DNA of 64,000 nt from Vibrio sp. 10N.286.49.B1. GTDB taxonomy: Bacteria; Pseudomonadota; Gammaproteobacteria; Enterobacterales; Vibrionaceae. Under the pieces are notes generated by a model, which searched no databases, had not been told where the DNA came from, and worked only from the letters and a program-made list of their open reading frames with translations. How positions within the stretch are numbered: the first letter of the stretch is position 1; every line of letters starts with the position of its first letter. Both the position numbers and the translations under genes were made by a program. Positions 45,804 through 54,522 of this stretch are shown piece by piece. The DNA lies in the NCBI RefSeq assembly GCF_002873335.1, contig NZ_MCUW01000019.1, positions 1,008-65,007 of the forward strand. Reading direction: 5' to 3'.

Positions 45804-46388
45804 TCACTTTTGTTTGGCGAGCTTAGCCAACTCTTCGGGCGTATTGAGGTTGATGAAACACTCTGGTGAGTCAGAGAAATCAACATACTCAGTATGACAA
45901 TCTTTATAGAGAAGAATGATTTTCCTATCGCCGCGCTCTAAGAACGCTTCTAACTTTGGCAGCACACGTTGGTGAAACATGGTGAACACGGGTTGATGGA
46001 AATCTCCGTCGTGCGCCACTAATATATCGGTTTCATTAGTGACCGCGTCACAAAATCGTTGAATCAATGAGGTATCGATAAAGGGGCTATCACAAGGAAC
46101 AAACCCTACCCAATCGGTTGTTGCGGCAGTAAGCCCGGCGTGCATGCCACCAAGAGGGCCAGGATAATCAGGGAAAGTATCACTGATGACAGGGGCATAT
46201 TGTTGATAACGTTCGTGATTGCGATTGGCATTGATAGTGATGTTGTTAGTTTGAGCGGACAACTTTTCTAGTACATGCTCAATTAAAGGTCTGCCATCGA
46301 GCTCAATCAGCCCTTTGTCATTTCCGCCCATTCGTGAGGCTTGACCTCCTGCGAGGACAACCCAGCTAGTCTGCTCTGGATGCAGCAT
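45804..46388 (-). CDS. mobA: Molybdenum cofactor guanylyltransferase
   Basis: A 194-residue nucleotidyltransferase that joins GMP to molybdopterin. The N-terminal GTP-binding signature [21 protein letters not shown] is almost complete, and the metal/substrate loop [11 protein letters not shown] and the Asp in FVPCDSPF follow. The ATG overlaps the end of the ABC ATPase gene by 23 bases, with GAGAG 7 bases upstream. It is part of the tungstate/cofactor block. Confidence 0.92.
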   Translation of the reverse strand: MLHPEQTSWVVLAGGQASRMGGNDKGLIELDGRPLIEHVLEKLSAQTNNITINANRNHERYQQYAPVISDTFPDYPGPLGGMHAGLTAATTDWVGFVPCDSPFIDTSLIQRFCDAVTNETDILVAHDGDFHQPVFTMFHQRVLPKLEAFLERGDRKIILLYKDCHTEYVDFSDSPECFINLNTPEELAKLAKQK

Positions 46389-47088
46389 AAGTACTCTCTT
46401 GATTCGGGTTATTTCTATCGATAACTTGCAGTAACGGTGATTCTATCAAGGTACAGTCTTTTATCCACCACTGTTTTCGACACAACGCGGTGAGTTCATT
46501 GGCCTGATGGCTGGTGACAACAATACTTGAACCTAAATCTAACAAACTCTGTGCCATCGATACTAGTCGCTCTATCGATTCCTGATCGAGCGAAGCACTC
46601 GGTTCATCCATGAGTAGGATTGACGGTTTTAAAACCCAAGCTCGCGCCATTGCTACGCGTTGCTTTTCGCCTCCTGATAGCACGGATACATGTTCATCAG
46701 CAAGCGTCTCTAGGCCAACGAGTCTAAGCGCGGCAATAACATCTGCCCGTTTGTCATGGGCGTTCTGCGTTCGATGCTTCAGCCCATACACCACGTTTTG
46801 ATAAACGCTACCGTCAAAAAGATAAGCTGACTGGTGGAGGTATATGACATCTTTACGACCAGAAGTTGCAAAGAACCGACTGAGTAGCCCTTTCTTTCTC
46901 GGTTCAATATCGCCCGAACTGGGTTTCAGCAAGCCGGCTAATATTTTAAGTAATGTTGTCTTTCCGACGCCATTTGCCCCTTTCAAATAGACGGCTTCAT
47001 TAGGGCCAATAGTTAAGCTGGGGATATGAAAGAGTACACGGGTATTAAATCGCATGGAAATCTGCTTTGCTTTCAGTTGTATCGTCAT
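46366..47088 (-). CDS. tupC: Tungstate ABC transporter ATPase
   Basis: A 240-residue ABC ATPase. Walker A is [12 protein letters not shown] near 34-45, Q-loop YLHQSAYLF, the signature [15 protein letters not shown] near 138, Walker [11 protein letters not shown] and the switch His in VTSHQ. It powers the TupB permease. It is 152 bases downstream of tupB, and its end overlaps mobA. The name follows from the TupA partner; a molybdate preference cannot be excluded. Confidence 0.88.
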   Translation of the reverse strand: MTIQLKAKQISMRFNTRVLFHIPSLTIGPNEAVYLKGANGVGKTTLLKILAGLLKPSSGDIEPRKKGLLSRFFATSGRKDVIYLHQSAYLFDGSVYQNVVYGLKHRTQNAHDKRADVIAALRLVGLETLADEHVSVLSGGEKQRVAMARAWVLKPSILLMDEPSASLDQESIERLVSMAQSLLDLGSSIVVTSHQANELTALCRKQWWIKDCTLIESPLLQVIDRNNPNQESTYAASRAD

Positions 47089-47240
47089 TATTTTTATCGT
47101 CCTAAAGCAGAATCTTAGAATAAGTATAGTGGTTGAGCATCACTTTGTATGAATCAGATTTATTGCCAATTGAGTCGCTTCTACGCCCTTTAGTCTCAGT
47201 CATGCCTGATGTTTAAGGGCCAGTGATTAATGACTGGTTT

Positions 47241-47942
47241 CTAGTGCGTTCGCAGTACGCCTTTGCCTCGCATTGAAGAGAGTACAAAGTTTAAAATTAG
47301 TGCTAATAGCAACAATACAATCCCAAGTGCCACACCCTGGGCAAACGCCCCCTTATGGCTTTCCATTGCAATGGCTGTAGGGATATTACGGGTCAACCCC
47401 ATAATATTGCCGCCGACCATCATTGAGCAGCCGACTTCTGTGACAATTCGAGAAAACCCAGCAACAACCGCGGCGAGTAATGGGAAGCGAGATTCCCAAA
47501 TTAATGTCATTAGTGTTCTAGTTCGTGAAACGCCAAGCGTAATTGACGTTTCCATTGCGCGTCGGTCGGTACTTTGAAGCGCACCATGCATCATTGATAC
47601 CAGTACTGGGAAACAAATTAGTATCTGACCGATAATCATCGCTTTTTGGGTAAACAGCATCTGCCAATCGCCTAATGGACCAGATCGTGACAGCATCATG
47701 TAGAGTAATAATCCAATAACGACCGTTGGAATGGCTTGCAGTGTGTTGACTAACGACAGCAACATCCATTTCCCTGGAAAATTGGTATAAGCGAGCAGGT
47801 AAGAACAGAGGATCGCAGGTAAGACGACTAAAGACACCGCCGAAACGGAGACACTAAAAGAGACCGCGACGATTTTCCAAAGCTCGCGGTCTAGGCTAAA
47901 CAGGAGGCTAAACGCCTCCATGGTTGTTTCTGTGATACTCAT
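47241..47942 (-). CDS. tupB: Tungstate ABC transporter permease
   Basis: A 233-residue inner-membrane permease with five to six helices and a type-I EAA-like loop (TLGVSRTRTLMTLIWESRFPLL). The TupB-type helix region IVTEVGCSMMVGGNIMGLTRNIPTAIAM is visible. The ATG overlaps the tupA stop (TAATG), so the two are coupled. It moves tungstate, or a close oxyanion, delivered by TupA. Confidence 0.9.
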   Translation of the reverse strand: MSITETTMEAFSLLFSLDRELWKIVAVSFSVSVSAVSLVVLPAILCSYLLAYTNFPGKWMLLSLVNTLQAIPTVVIGLLLYMMLSRSGPLGDWQMLFTQKAMIIGQILICFPVLVSMMHGALQSTDRRAMETSITLGVSRTRTLMTLIWESRFPLLAAVVAGFSRIVTEVGCSMMVGGNIMGLTRNIPTAIAMESHKGAFAQGVALGIVLLLLALILNFVLSSMRGKGVLRTH

Positions 47943-48775
47943 TACTGACCGGATTTATCTGCATTTGCTACAAATAATTGCTCGCCCATTTTACGGTAAC
48001 TGTTGATCATAGATTGTCCTTTATCTGATACTAACCAATGGCTTAGTGCTTTTGCGCCTTCGGTGTTTAAAGTAGGGAAGCGTTCGGGGTTAACTAAAAT
48101 AACTTGGTATGGGTTAAACAGTTCTTTGTCGCCTTCAAACACAATTTTGAGGTCAAGCTTTGCTTGGTAGGCCAACCATGTGCCTCGATCGGTCATCGTG
48201 TAGCCTTGCATTTCTGAGGCCATGTTAAGTGTCGGCCCCATACCTTGACCTACTGAACGATAGCCTCCAAAGTTTGGTTCAATTTTACTTTGTTGCCAAA
48301 TCTGTAGTTCTTTTTTGTGTGTACCAGAATCGTCACCTCGTGAGATGAAAATAGCGTTAGTCTTGGCAATACTCTCAAAGACGCTATCAATAGTTTTCTG
48401 ATCATGGATGTTCGCAGGGTCACTTTTGGGCCCGACAATTACAAAGTCGTTATACATCACTTTGTGAGGCTCAATCCCATAGCCAGCAGAAACGAATTCG
48501 GCTTCGGCCTTTGGAGCATGAGTCATGACGACATCAACATCACCATTTTCGCCCATTCTGAGTGATTTGCCTGTACCTGCGGCGATAATATCAACTTGAT
48601 AGCCGCTTTCTTTTGTAAATTCAGGCAGTAAATAGTCGAGTAAACCGGAGTGATACGTACTCGTGGTAGTAGCAAGTTTAATGCGCGGGAGTTCGGTATT
48701 ATTGGTTTCTGCATAAGCCGTTACAGAAAGCGTTGCCACGGAAAGGGCTGAAACCATCAACTGAGGGAGTTTCAT
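47942..48775 (-). CDS. tupA: Tungstate-binding periplasmic protein TupA
   Basis: A 277-residue periplasmic binding protein. The signal peptide ends TAYA. The oxyanion-binding start LATTTSTYHSGLLDYLLP has the TTTS motif that distinguishes TupA from ModA, and FISRGDDSGTH near 145 and YTMTDRGTWL near 190 are further conserved pieces. The start is ATG at 48775: TGGA lies 7 bases upstream within the alternative MDII start at 48787. Expression is likely driven by the sigma-54 promoter at 48838-48852 (see features). Confidence 0.92.
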   Translation of the reverse strand: MKLPQLMVSALSVATLSVTAYAETNNTELPRIKLATTTSTYHSGLLDYLLPEFTKESGYQVDIIAAGTGKSLRMGENGDVDVVMTHAPKAEAEFVSAGYGIEPHKVMYNDFVIVGPKSDPANIHDQKTIDSVFESIAKTNAIFISRGDDSGTHKKELQIWQQSKIEPNFGGYRSVGQGMGPTLNMASEMQGYTMTDRGTWLAYQAKLDLKIVFEGDKELFNPYQVILVNPERFPTLNTEGAKALSHWLVSDKGQSMINSYRKMGEQLFVANADKSGQ

Positions 48776-48837
48776 AATAATGTCCATTTTGTTTATTTTT
48801 TAGGTGAGCAGTTTGCTCTTGATTACACATCATGTAA

Positions 48838-48852
48838 GCAAAGACAATGCCA
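48838..48852 (-). promoter_or_regulatory. Sigma-54 promoter upstream of tupA
   Basis: Reading on the minus strand, TGGCATTGTCTTTGC fits TGGCAC-N5-TTGC with GG at -24 and GC at -12 separated by exactly ten bases. The predicted start is about 48826, giving a 50-base leader to the tupA ATG. It points toward tup genes and lies in the gap with the divergent NtrC-family regulator. Confidence 0.8.
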
Positions 48853-48880
48853 TAATTTTTAAAGGAAAAAAGTGGTAAAG

Positions 48881-48947
48881 TGCGACATTTTGTTAAAAAC
48901 TTTTGTAGGTCAACTACAATTAATTTGAGCTGAGACAAAATGTCGCA
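48881..48947. promoter_or_regulatory. Paired inverted 13-bp sites, candidate enhancer (UAS)
   Basis: TGCGACATTTTGT at 48881-48893 and its exact complement ACAAAATGTCGCA at 48935-48947 lie in the tupA/regulator gap. They are about 30-95 bases upstream of the sigma-54 -24 element, a normal position for an NtrC-type activator. The second site also contains the short palindrome GACA-AAA-TGTC, and their centres are 54 bases apart, about five helical turns. Confidence 0.7.
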
Positions 48948-49015
48948 ATTCTAATAAGGATATTTTGACTCAGATTGGTACACTCTGTCTCAAATAGGAA
49001 TAATAACAAGTATTT

Positions 49016-50476
49016 ATGGCATTCTTTGACCCCTCAGAAAAAACACAGTCTCATGTTTCTCCTTATCTCGCGTTTTCGGCGTTAGTTGTCGACGATGAAG
49101 TAGGCATGCAAACCGTTCTTAAAAAAGCGCTCAGAAAAGCCTTTGGTCATGTTGAAACCGCGGGCAGCGTTGAAGAAGCAGAGGAGTTAAGACTCAAACA
49201 CCATTATGACCTCATCATTCTTGATATTAATTTGCCTGGCCGTTCTGGGATCGAATGGGAAGAAGCATTTAGTGATTTAGACCGTAAGGCCGACATCATT
49301 TTCATGACAGGTTATGCTGATTTGGACGTCGCAATTAGCGCGTTAAAACTAGGCGCATCAGACTTCATATTAAAGCCATTTAATCTCCAGCAAATGTTAC
49401 AAGCAGTACAACGCTGCATGGATAAGCGGCTAGCAGAACGAGTCACGGTGGCATTGAGTCACGATATTAGTCGAAGGGTATCAAAAGATTTAATCGGGTC
49501 TTCGGTCAAAACCACACAACTTAAACAGTTGATTAGTCAGTTCGCACCATCTAAGGCGTCAGTTTTGATTGAGGGTGAGTCTGGCACGGGAAAGGAACTG
49601 GTGGCGCGTGGGCTTCATGATGCAAGTAAAAGACAGGGCCCTTATGTGGCCATAAATTGTGGTGCGTTGGCGCCTGAATTACTGGAAAGTGAGTTATTTG
49701 GCCATACTGCTGGTGCATTTACTGGGGCGAAAAAGAGTCGTGAAGGGTTGTTTCGGGTTGCAAGTGGTGGGACGTTATTTCTAGATGAGATTGGTGAAAT
49801 GCCCTTAGCGATGCAGGCTTCACTGCTTCGCGTGTTAGAGCAACGCACTGTGAGGCCAGTTGGAACTGAGCGAGAAGTCAGTATCGATGTTCGAGTTGTT
49901 GCTGCGACGAACCGAAATCTGCGACAACAAGTTGAACAGGGTAAGTTTAGACAAGATCTGTTCTATCGCTTGAACGTGTTGAAGATTGAAGTGCCATCGT
50001 TGCGCAGCCGATTGTCGGATTTAAATGAACTAGTGCCTTATTTAACAAGACGTTTAGCGAAAGAGCTGGGCGTGGTCGAGCCTAAATGGGCCCATGAAGA
50101 TATGTTTGCGATGCAAGATTACGATTGGCCCGGTAATGTGCGGGAACTGAAAAATATGCTAGAGCGATGTATTTTACTCAATAAGCCTCCTGCTCATTAT
50201 TTTAGAGAACTCAATGGGGGGCCGGTTAATGCTTCTATTACACTGTCTGCAAACGATATGTCGACCATGCCAGCCGCGGCTATTAATGGTGATGCACAAT
50301 TTGGTTATCCAGATTCATGGTCGCTGAAAGATGTTGAAAAAGCGCATATTCAACAAGTAATGGATTTTCACTCGGGTAACAAATCTGCAGCGTCGCGTGA
50401 CTTGGGTGTCGCTCGGAAAACATTAGAGCGAAAATACAAAGAGTGGGACGACAATGAGCTATCGAATGAAAGCTGA
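49016..50476 (+). CDS. Sigma-54-dependent NtrC/DctD-family response regulator
   Basis: A 486-residue enhancer-binding protein. The receiver domain (about 20-140) has VVDDE near 24 and the phospho-acceptor Asp70 in IILDINLP. The AAA+ domain has Walker A GESGTGKE near 188, the sigma-54 contact loop GAFTGA near 235, and Walker B TLFLDEIGEMP. The C-terminal Fis-type helix-turn-helix ends LGVARKTLERKYKEW. It is divergent from tupA and overlaps its kinase gene by 23 bases. It should activate the sigma-54 promoter of tupA, and perhaps others. Confidence 0.93.
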   Translation: MAFFDPSEKTQSHVSPYLAFSALVVDDEVGMQTVLKKALRKAFGHVETAGSVEEAEELRLKHHYDLIILDINLPGRSGIEWEEAFSDLDRKADIIFMTGYADLDVAISALKLGASDFILKPFNLQQMLQAVQRCMDKRLAERVTVALSHDISRRVSKDLIGSSVKTTQLKQLISQFAPSKASVLIEGESGTGKELVARGLHDASKRQGPYVAINCGALAPELLESELFGHTAGAFTGAKKSREGLFRVASGGTLFLDEIGEMPLAMQASLLRVLEQRTVRPVGTEREVSIDVRVVAATNRNLRQQVEQGKFRQDLFYRLNVLKIEVPSLRSRLSDLNELVPYLTRRLAKELGVVEPKWAHEDMFAMQDYDWPGNVRELKNMLERCILLNKPPAHYFRELNGGPVNASITLSANDMSTMPAAAINGDAQFGYPDSWSLKDVEKAHIQQVMDFHSGNKSAASRDLGVARKTLERKYKEWDDNELSNES

Positions 50477-52511
50477 TGGCAATATATTGAGCCGACTACG
50501 CTTTCGCACCCAAGCCATGGTGCGTTATCGTCTTCTGTTTCTCACCTCTGCACCGATTATTCTAACGTTGATTGCCATGTTTGCGATTACTGCGTATTGG
50601 TCAATTCACTATACGTGGCAAAGTGCCTTGGTGGATGTTGATGAGCGGCTCAACATCGTTACCGATAAGATGGAAAGCCTTCAGGTTGAGCAGTATGACC
50701 ACCTGAAGGCATTTTCTGAGTCTTATGAATTTCGAACGCGTCTTATGCATATTCAAACCGCTCAAGAGTTTGATGATTGGGTTAAAGCACAAAACCTTCG
50801 TTACCAACTTGATTATTTAAGATGGATCCCAGTAGACGTTGCCGTGTCAAAACCAACACAGAGCGAATCCGACGCTTATCGCCAGATGGCGAGCCAACGT
50901 TCATTTTTTGATGTACTTACCCGTGAAACTGCCTTTAATTTAGAGCCCCTGCTGTCTGAACACTCGGAGGTACGCCATCAAGACAATCATCGTCTAGAAA
51001 CCCGTTCATTGGTCAGTCGTTCCGTTATTGCTGTTTATGACGATAGCAGTGCACTCATTGGTTATCTCGATGGCGGTGTACTTCTCAATAATAACTTGGG
51101 TTTGGTTGATATGATCCGCGATACCATTTATCCAGTATCCGACGAAGCTCATCATGTAAAAGGTACGGTCACGATTTTCTTAGATGATCTTCGAGTCGCC
51201 ACCAATGTGCCTATTGAAGCCTCGTATCAAGGTAGAAGAGCGGTAGGGACGATGGTCTCTGATTCGGTGAGTAAAAGTGTTCTTGAAGAGGGACATCGCT
51301 GGATCGATAACGCCTACGTCTATGACACATGGTACATCGCGGGCTACGACCCGTTGCGCGATATCAACGATAACATTGTCGGTATTGTTTACACCGGCTA
51401 TCGATCGTGGCCTTTGTTAAAAACCTATTTAACGAATTTAGGTGAGGTCACGGTATTAATTGTCAGTATCTTGTTTATCTCAGGGTTCATTGTGTATCGC
51501 GGTGCTAGAGGGTTATTTAAACCAATCGAACAAATTCATCGGGTGGTTAAAATGGTTCAGCTGGGTAAAGACGATGAGCGAATCGGGGATATAGGGCTCA
51601 ACAATCAGCATGAATTGAGTCAGTTGGCTAAGCAGTTTGACAACATGCTAAATCAGCTTCAATTTCGAAACGAACAGATTCAAGAAGCCGCTCATGAACT
51701 TGAAGCAAAAGTGGCATCTCGAACCGCAAGCTTGAAAGAAAAAACGGAACAGCTTGAGTTACATATCCACCTTTTGAATCAAACCAAAGACAAATTAATT
51801 GTTAATGAAAAGCTTGCGGCGTTGGGTGAATTGACCGCAGGCATTGCTCATGAGATCAATAACCCAACCGCGGTGATTTTAGGTAATGTCGAACTGTTGA
51901 AGTTCGAATTAGGTGAAAATTCGGCAGCGGTAGAAGAGGAAGTCGATGCGATTCTTGTTCAAATTGACCGAATTCGTAATATTACCCGCAGTTTGTTGCA
52001 ATACAGCCGACAGGGGGGCGTTCAAGATGAAGTGACGTGGCAACACGTCAACCCGATTGTTGATGAGAGCGTCACCTTGGTAAGAACCGGCGCCAAGAAG
52101 CGGGGTATTGAGTTCTATGTCGACTTGCATGCCAAAACACCTGTTGAGATCAATCGTCATCAACTATTACAGATATTAGTTAACTTACAAATGAACGCGA
52201 TACATGCCATGCAAGGGAAAGGGCGCCTTACTGTTTTAAGTGAAGACTGGGTTGATGGTAAGGAACGTATTGGGGCACTGATTCATATTATTGATGAAGG
52301 CTGTGGAATATCTGATGTGAACTTAAAACGTATATTTGATCCATTTTTTACCACCAAACGAGATGGTACTGGGTTAGGTCTGTCCGTTTCTCAAAGTATA
52401 TTGAGTCAGACAGGAGGAGAAATCAAAGTTATCTCTACGCTAGGGAAAGGCAGTCAATTTACCTTGTATCTTCCTAACAAGGCCGATCAGCATCTGCTGG
52501 TTAGTGGTTAG
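50454..52511 (+). CDS. Sensor histidine kinase, DctB-like
   Basis: A 685-residue membrane kinase partnered with the regulator upstream. TM1 is at about 24-45, a large periplasmic Cache-like sensor at about 46-320, TM2 at about 330-350, then HAMP and a coiled coil (about 400-450). The dimerisation box is ELTAGIAHEINNPTAVI (His near 468). The ATPase domain has N-box LQMNAIHAM, G1 DEGCGIS and G2 GTGLGLSVSQSI. The stop lies inside a heptamer repeat. It starts at 50454 or at M5 (50466). The signal could be tungstate, molybdate or a metabolite of a molybdo/tungsto-enzyme; this is inference. Confidence 0.92.
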   Translation: MSYRMKADGNILSRLRFRTQAMVRYRLLFLTSAPIILTLIAMFAITAYWSIHYTWQSALVDVDERLNIVTDKMESLQVEQYDHLKAFSESYEFRTRLMHIQTAQEFDDWVKAQNLRYQLDYLRWIPVDVAVSKPTQSESDAYRQMASQRSFFDVLTRETAFNLEPLLSEHSEVRHQDNHRLETRSLVSRSVIAVYDDSSALIGYLDGGVLLNNNLGLVDMIRDTIYPVSDEAHHVKGTVTIFLDDLRVATNVPIEASYQGRRAVGTMVSDSVSKSVLEEGHRWIDNAYVYDTWYIAGYDPLRDINDNIVGIVYTGYRSWPLLKTYLTNLGEVTVLIVSILFISGFIVYRGARGLFKPIEQIHRVVKMVQLGKDDERIGDIGLNNQHELSQLAKQFDNMLNQLQFRNEQIQEAAHELEAKVASRTASLKEKTEQLELHIHLLNQTKDKLIVNEKLAALGELTAGIAHEINNPTAVILGNVELLKFELGENSAAVEEEVDAILVQIDRIRNITRSLLQYSRQGGVQDEVTWQHVNPIVDESVTLVRTGAKKRGIEFYVDLHAKTPVEINRHQLLQILVNLQMNAIHAMQGKGRLTVLSEDWVDGKERIGALIHIIDEGCGISDVNLKRIFDPFFTTKRDGTGLGLSVSQSILSQTGGEIKVISTLGKGSQFTLYLPNKADQHLLVSG

Positions 52512-52556
52512 TGGTTAGTGGTTAGTGGTTAGTGGTTAGTGGTTAGTGGTTAGTGG
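52499..52556. repeat. Heptamer tandem array, eight copies
   Basis: GGTTAGT is repeated about eight times without spacers. The kinase's stop codon TAG falls inside it (52509-52511). It is related to the GGTTACT/GGTTGCT array at 9276-9324; both begin at or just beyond the stop codon of a long gene. Confidence 0.95.
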
Positions 52557-52606
52557 GTGGTTAATAGCGACGACAACCATCCGTGATACACCTCAATAGA
52601 GTCACT

Positions 52607-52638
52607 CCGATAGCGCCACCTGACAACGTCGCTATCGG
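52607..52638. terminator. Hairpin overlapping the end of the exported-protein operon
   Basis: CCGATAGCG and CGCTATCGG form a perfect 9-bp stem with a 14-base loop between the convergent kinase gene and the five-gene operon. The stop codon of the last operon gene (TAG at 52632-52634) lies inside the stem. There is no T-run. Confidence 0.5.
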
Positions 52639-53111
52639 ACACACTCTGTACTCCATTCCAGACGCATAACCAACTCGCCAGCAGGTATTAGCGACTCCTC
52701 TATGTTAATACGCGCTTTGATGCGGACGATTTGGTCTTCATTTAATTGTTGTTTTTCGATAACAACGCCATCGCGCCAGTAGTCAATATCACCTTCTATG
52801 ACCTGGGGAAATTCGATTTGAAATCGAATACGTGACGAGGGAATGCGAGAAGAAATGTCACCAAAGTCCGCATGCTTTAATTTCAAACGAATACGGCCTT
52901 GTTTGCGGTTATTTTCGAGTCTCAATAGACTCTCTTGTCCGGTATAATCTTGACCAAATGCTAGTTCACCGCCACTTTCCAACACTTCTACGCCACAGTG
53001 TTCTCGTACGTGTCCGCTAAAGTGTAAATCCCCAGATGGCGGGTTAGCATAGCTCAATGACGAGTAGGCCCACATCAGTGCAGCAAATAACATTATTATT
53101 GTGTCTCTCAT
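52632..53111 (-). CDS. Exported disulfide-type protein, operon gene 5
   Basis: A 159-residue secreted protein of unknown family. The signal peptide is about 1-22, ending SLSYA. A conserved start follows, with GDLHFSGHVREHCGVEV, a glycine-rich turn ELAFG, a central NN, then a late beta strand and a final Cys (LEWSTECVR). The two Cys bracket the domain and could form a disulfide. It shares this plan with the proteins at 53561-54061 and 60570-61064. The pattern is reminiscent of spore-coat-U or pilin-type subunits, but no certain match. Confidence 0.65.
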   Translation of the reverse strand: MRDTIIMLFAALMWAYSSLSYANPPSGDLHFSGHVREHCGVEVLESGGELAFGQDYTGQESLLRLENNRKQGRIRLKLKHADFGDISSRIPSSRIRFQIEFPQVIEGDIDYWRDGVVIEKQQLNEDQIVRIKARINIEESLIPAGELVMRLEWSTECVR

Positions 53112-53117
53112 TGTGTG

Positions 53118-53549
53118 TTACACCATAAGTTGAATAATGAAATCTCGAATTGCTTGGTTAAGTGCTCGAATATCGCTCATGACTTGCTCATGTTGTGGGT
53201 TAACGCTATAGCCAGTTTTTATCGCCACTTGCTTTTTGTCATAGGTATATTCAACAACCGCATCACAATGAACAACGTCCTTATGATCCGCATCTGCGGT
53301 ACGCGTATAATTAATCCGACTGGTTTTCGTCCCTGGCTCTATTAACGTCCAATCGATTAAATCACTGTGCGCCAGCGCATCAAACAATCTTCGTTCATGT
53401 GAATAAAGACCCTCATCACACACTAATTGATAGTGAGCGACTTGTTCAGGAGGTAAGGCCTGCGTAAGTGCACTGGCTTGAGCATTCGCATTAACCTGAG
53501 CGCAAACAGTGAAGGCAAGTGACGGAATGACAATGTGTGAGATTCTCAT
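53118..53549 (-). CDS. Hypothetical exported protein, operon gene 4
   Basis: A 143-residue exported protein. The signal peptide ends VNANA (about 1-23). The mature part is mixed helix and strand with two Cys (YQLVCDEGLYSHERRLF near 48, VVHCDAVVEYTYD near 93) likely disulfide-bonded. AAGGA lies 9 bases before the ATG at 53549, preferred to the upstream 53585 start. It does not share the paralogous plan of genes 3 and 5. The function is unknown. Confidence 0.6.
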   Translation of the reverse strand: MRISHIVIPSLAFTVCAQVNANAQASALTQALPPEQVAHYQLVCDEGLYSHERRLFDALAHSDLIDWTLIEPGTKTSRINYTRTADADHKDVVHCDAVVEYTYDKKQVAIKTGYSVNPQHEQVMSDIRALNQAIRDFIIQLMV

Positions 53550-53560
53550 TGTCTTATTCC

Positions 53561-54061
53561 TTACGAAATACAAAACGCTGTCCATTGAGTTTCTAGGACA
53601 ATGTCATTTTTTGCCACCGCATCGGATTCATCAAGTGATACTTTGGCTCTGATATCAAGCTTTTGGCCGCCACCCAAGTCGTCATGATCGAACGTTTGTC
53701 CTATAAACCAAGTGTCGGCGGAGCCTTCTTTCTCTGTCTTGCCCGAGACTTTGAAATAGAATTGTTCATTACTCATGGTCGATAGAAAGTCATCATTGTC
53801 ATAGTCGAGATCACTGAGCTGTAAGATAATTTGCCCATCATGACTGTTGTTTACAATCTTGATTTTCGCTGCATCTTGGCCATAATCACCAAACCCCAAG
53901 GTACCGGTGTCTTCTTCCACTTCGATGCCACATTGTGATTCTACATTGGCTCTAAAAAAAACCTCACCGGTGTCGTCGTCAGCCGCAAAACAAACACTGC
54001 TGGTGACTAATGAAGTCATTAATAGGGTATTTTTCACATTAAGTACGTTACTTCGTTTCAT
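53561..54061 (-). CDS. Exported disulfide-type protein, operon gene 3
   Basis: A 166-residue secreted protein. The signal peptide ends SVCFA (about 1-26). The mature region begins with GEVFFRANVESQCGIEV, then TGTLGFGDYGQ, an NN, and a final strand ending ETQWTAFCIS. The layout matches gene 5 and the orphan at 60570-61064. GGAG lies 6 bases before the ATG. No recognised domain; an extracellular subunit or surface protein is likely, but not shown. Confidence 0.65.
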   Translation of the reverse strand: MKRSNVLNVKNTLLMTSLVTSSVCFAADDDTGEVFFRANVESQCGIEVEEDTGTLGFGDYGQDAAKIKIVNNSHDGQIILQLSDLDYDNDDFLSTMSNEQFYFKVSGKTEKEGSADTWFIGQTFDHDDLGGGQKLDIRAKVSLDESDAVAKNDIVLETQWTAFCIS

Positions 54062-54064
54062 GTT

Positions 54065-54520
54065 CTACTCCGAGAATGATGTATTGGTTTGTTTCATGTT
54101 TAACAATCGGTGCTTTTCCGCTTCAATTTGAAGAAGCTTGAGTTCGTGCTCTGCTTGAGCGAGTTGTTCTTCTCGTTTACGTTGCAACATTTCATATTGA
54201 TACAACTTGGTACAATCGATTCGATCCTCACCACCAAACTGAATGGTAACGGCGGCATAAACGCCGCGGTCATCTTCGTTATAATAATTATGGTAAGGGT
54301 CATAGCCACTGCCGTCGTTATACTGATCGTCTGCACCGCTGCTGCCGTAAGTCCCAACTTGGAAAGTTTTTCCTGTTGAAACGGCTTGCTCGCACGTTGC
54401 TCCGCCCGTCGTCCTAATTCGGTCCGTTCCTGATGGGTTGGATACCGAGGGGATAGGGTTTGTAAACGCACTGTGTGAAAATATCAGTAGGCCAGCGCTA
54501 ATTATGCGTTGAGTACTCAT
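54065..54520 (-). CDS. Exported coiled-coil protein, operon gene 2
   Basis: A 151-residue exported protein. A signal peptide of about 19 residues ends HSAFT/N. A Gly-Ser-Tyr-Asp-rich middle follows (GSSGADDQYNDGSGYDPYHNYYN), then a beta strand GVYAAVTIQFGG and a C-terminal charged coiled coil (REEQLAQAEHELKLLQIEAEKH). Two Cys flank the middle (GATCEQ, RIDCTKL). AAAGG lies 8 bases before the ATG. The aromatic, glycine-rich region suggests a structural or assembly role, which is inference. Confidence 0.6.
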   Translation of the reverse strand: MSTQRIISAGLLIFSHSAFTNPIPSVSNPSGTDRIRTTGGATCEQAVSTGKTFQVGTYGSSGADDQYNDGSGYDPYHNYYNEDDRGVYAAVTIQFGGEDRIDCTKLYQYEMLQRKREEQLAQAEHELKLLQIEAEKHRLLNMKQTNTSFSE

Positions 54521-54522
54521 AA

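Noticed and set aside
52499..52556. CRISPR or integron attC sites
   Set aside because: Pure heptamer tandem repeat without spacer or attC core sequences.
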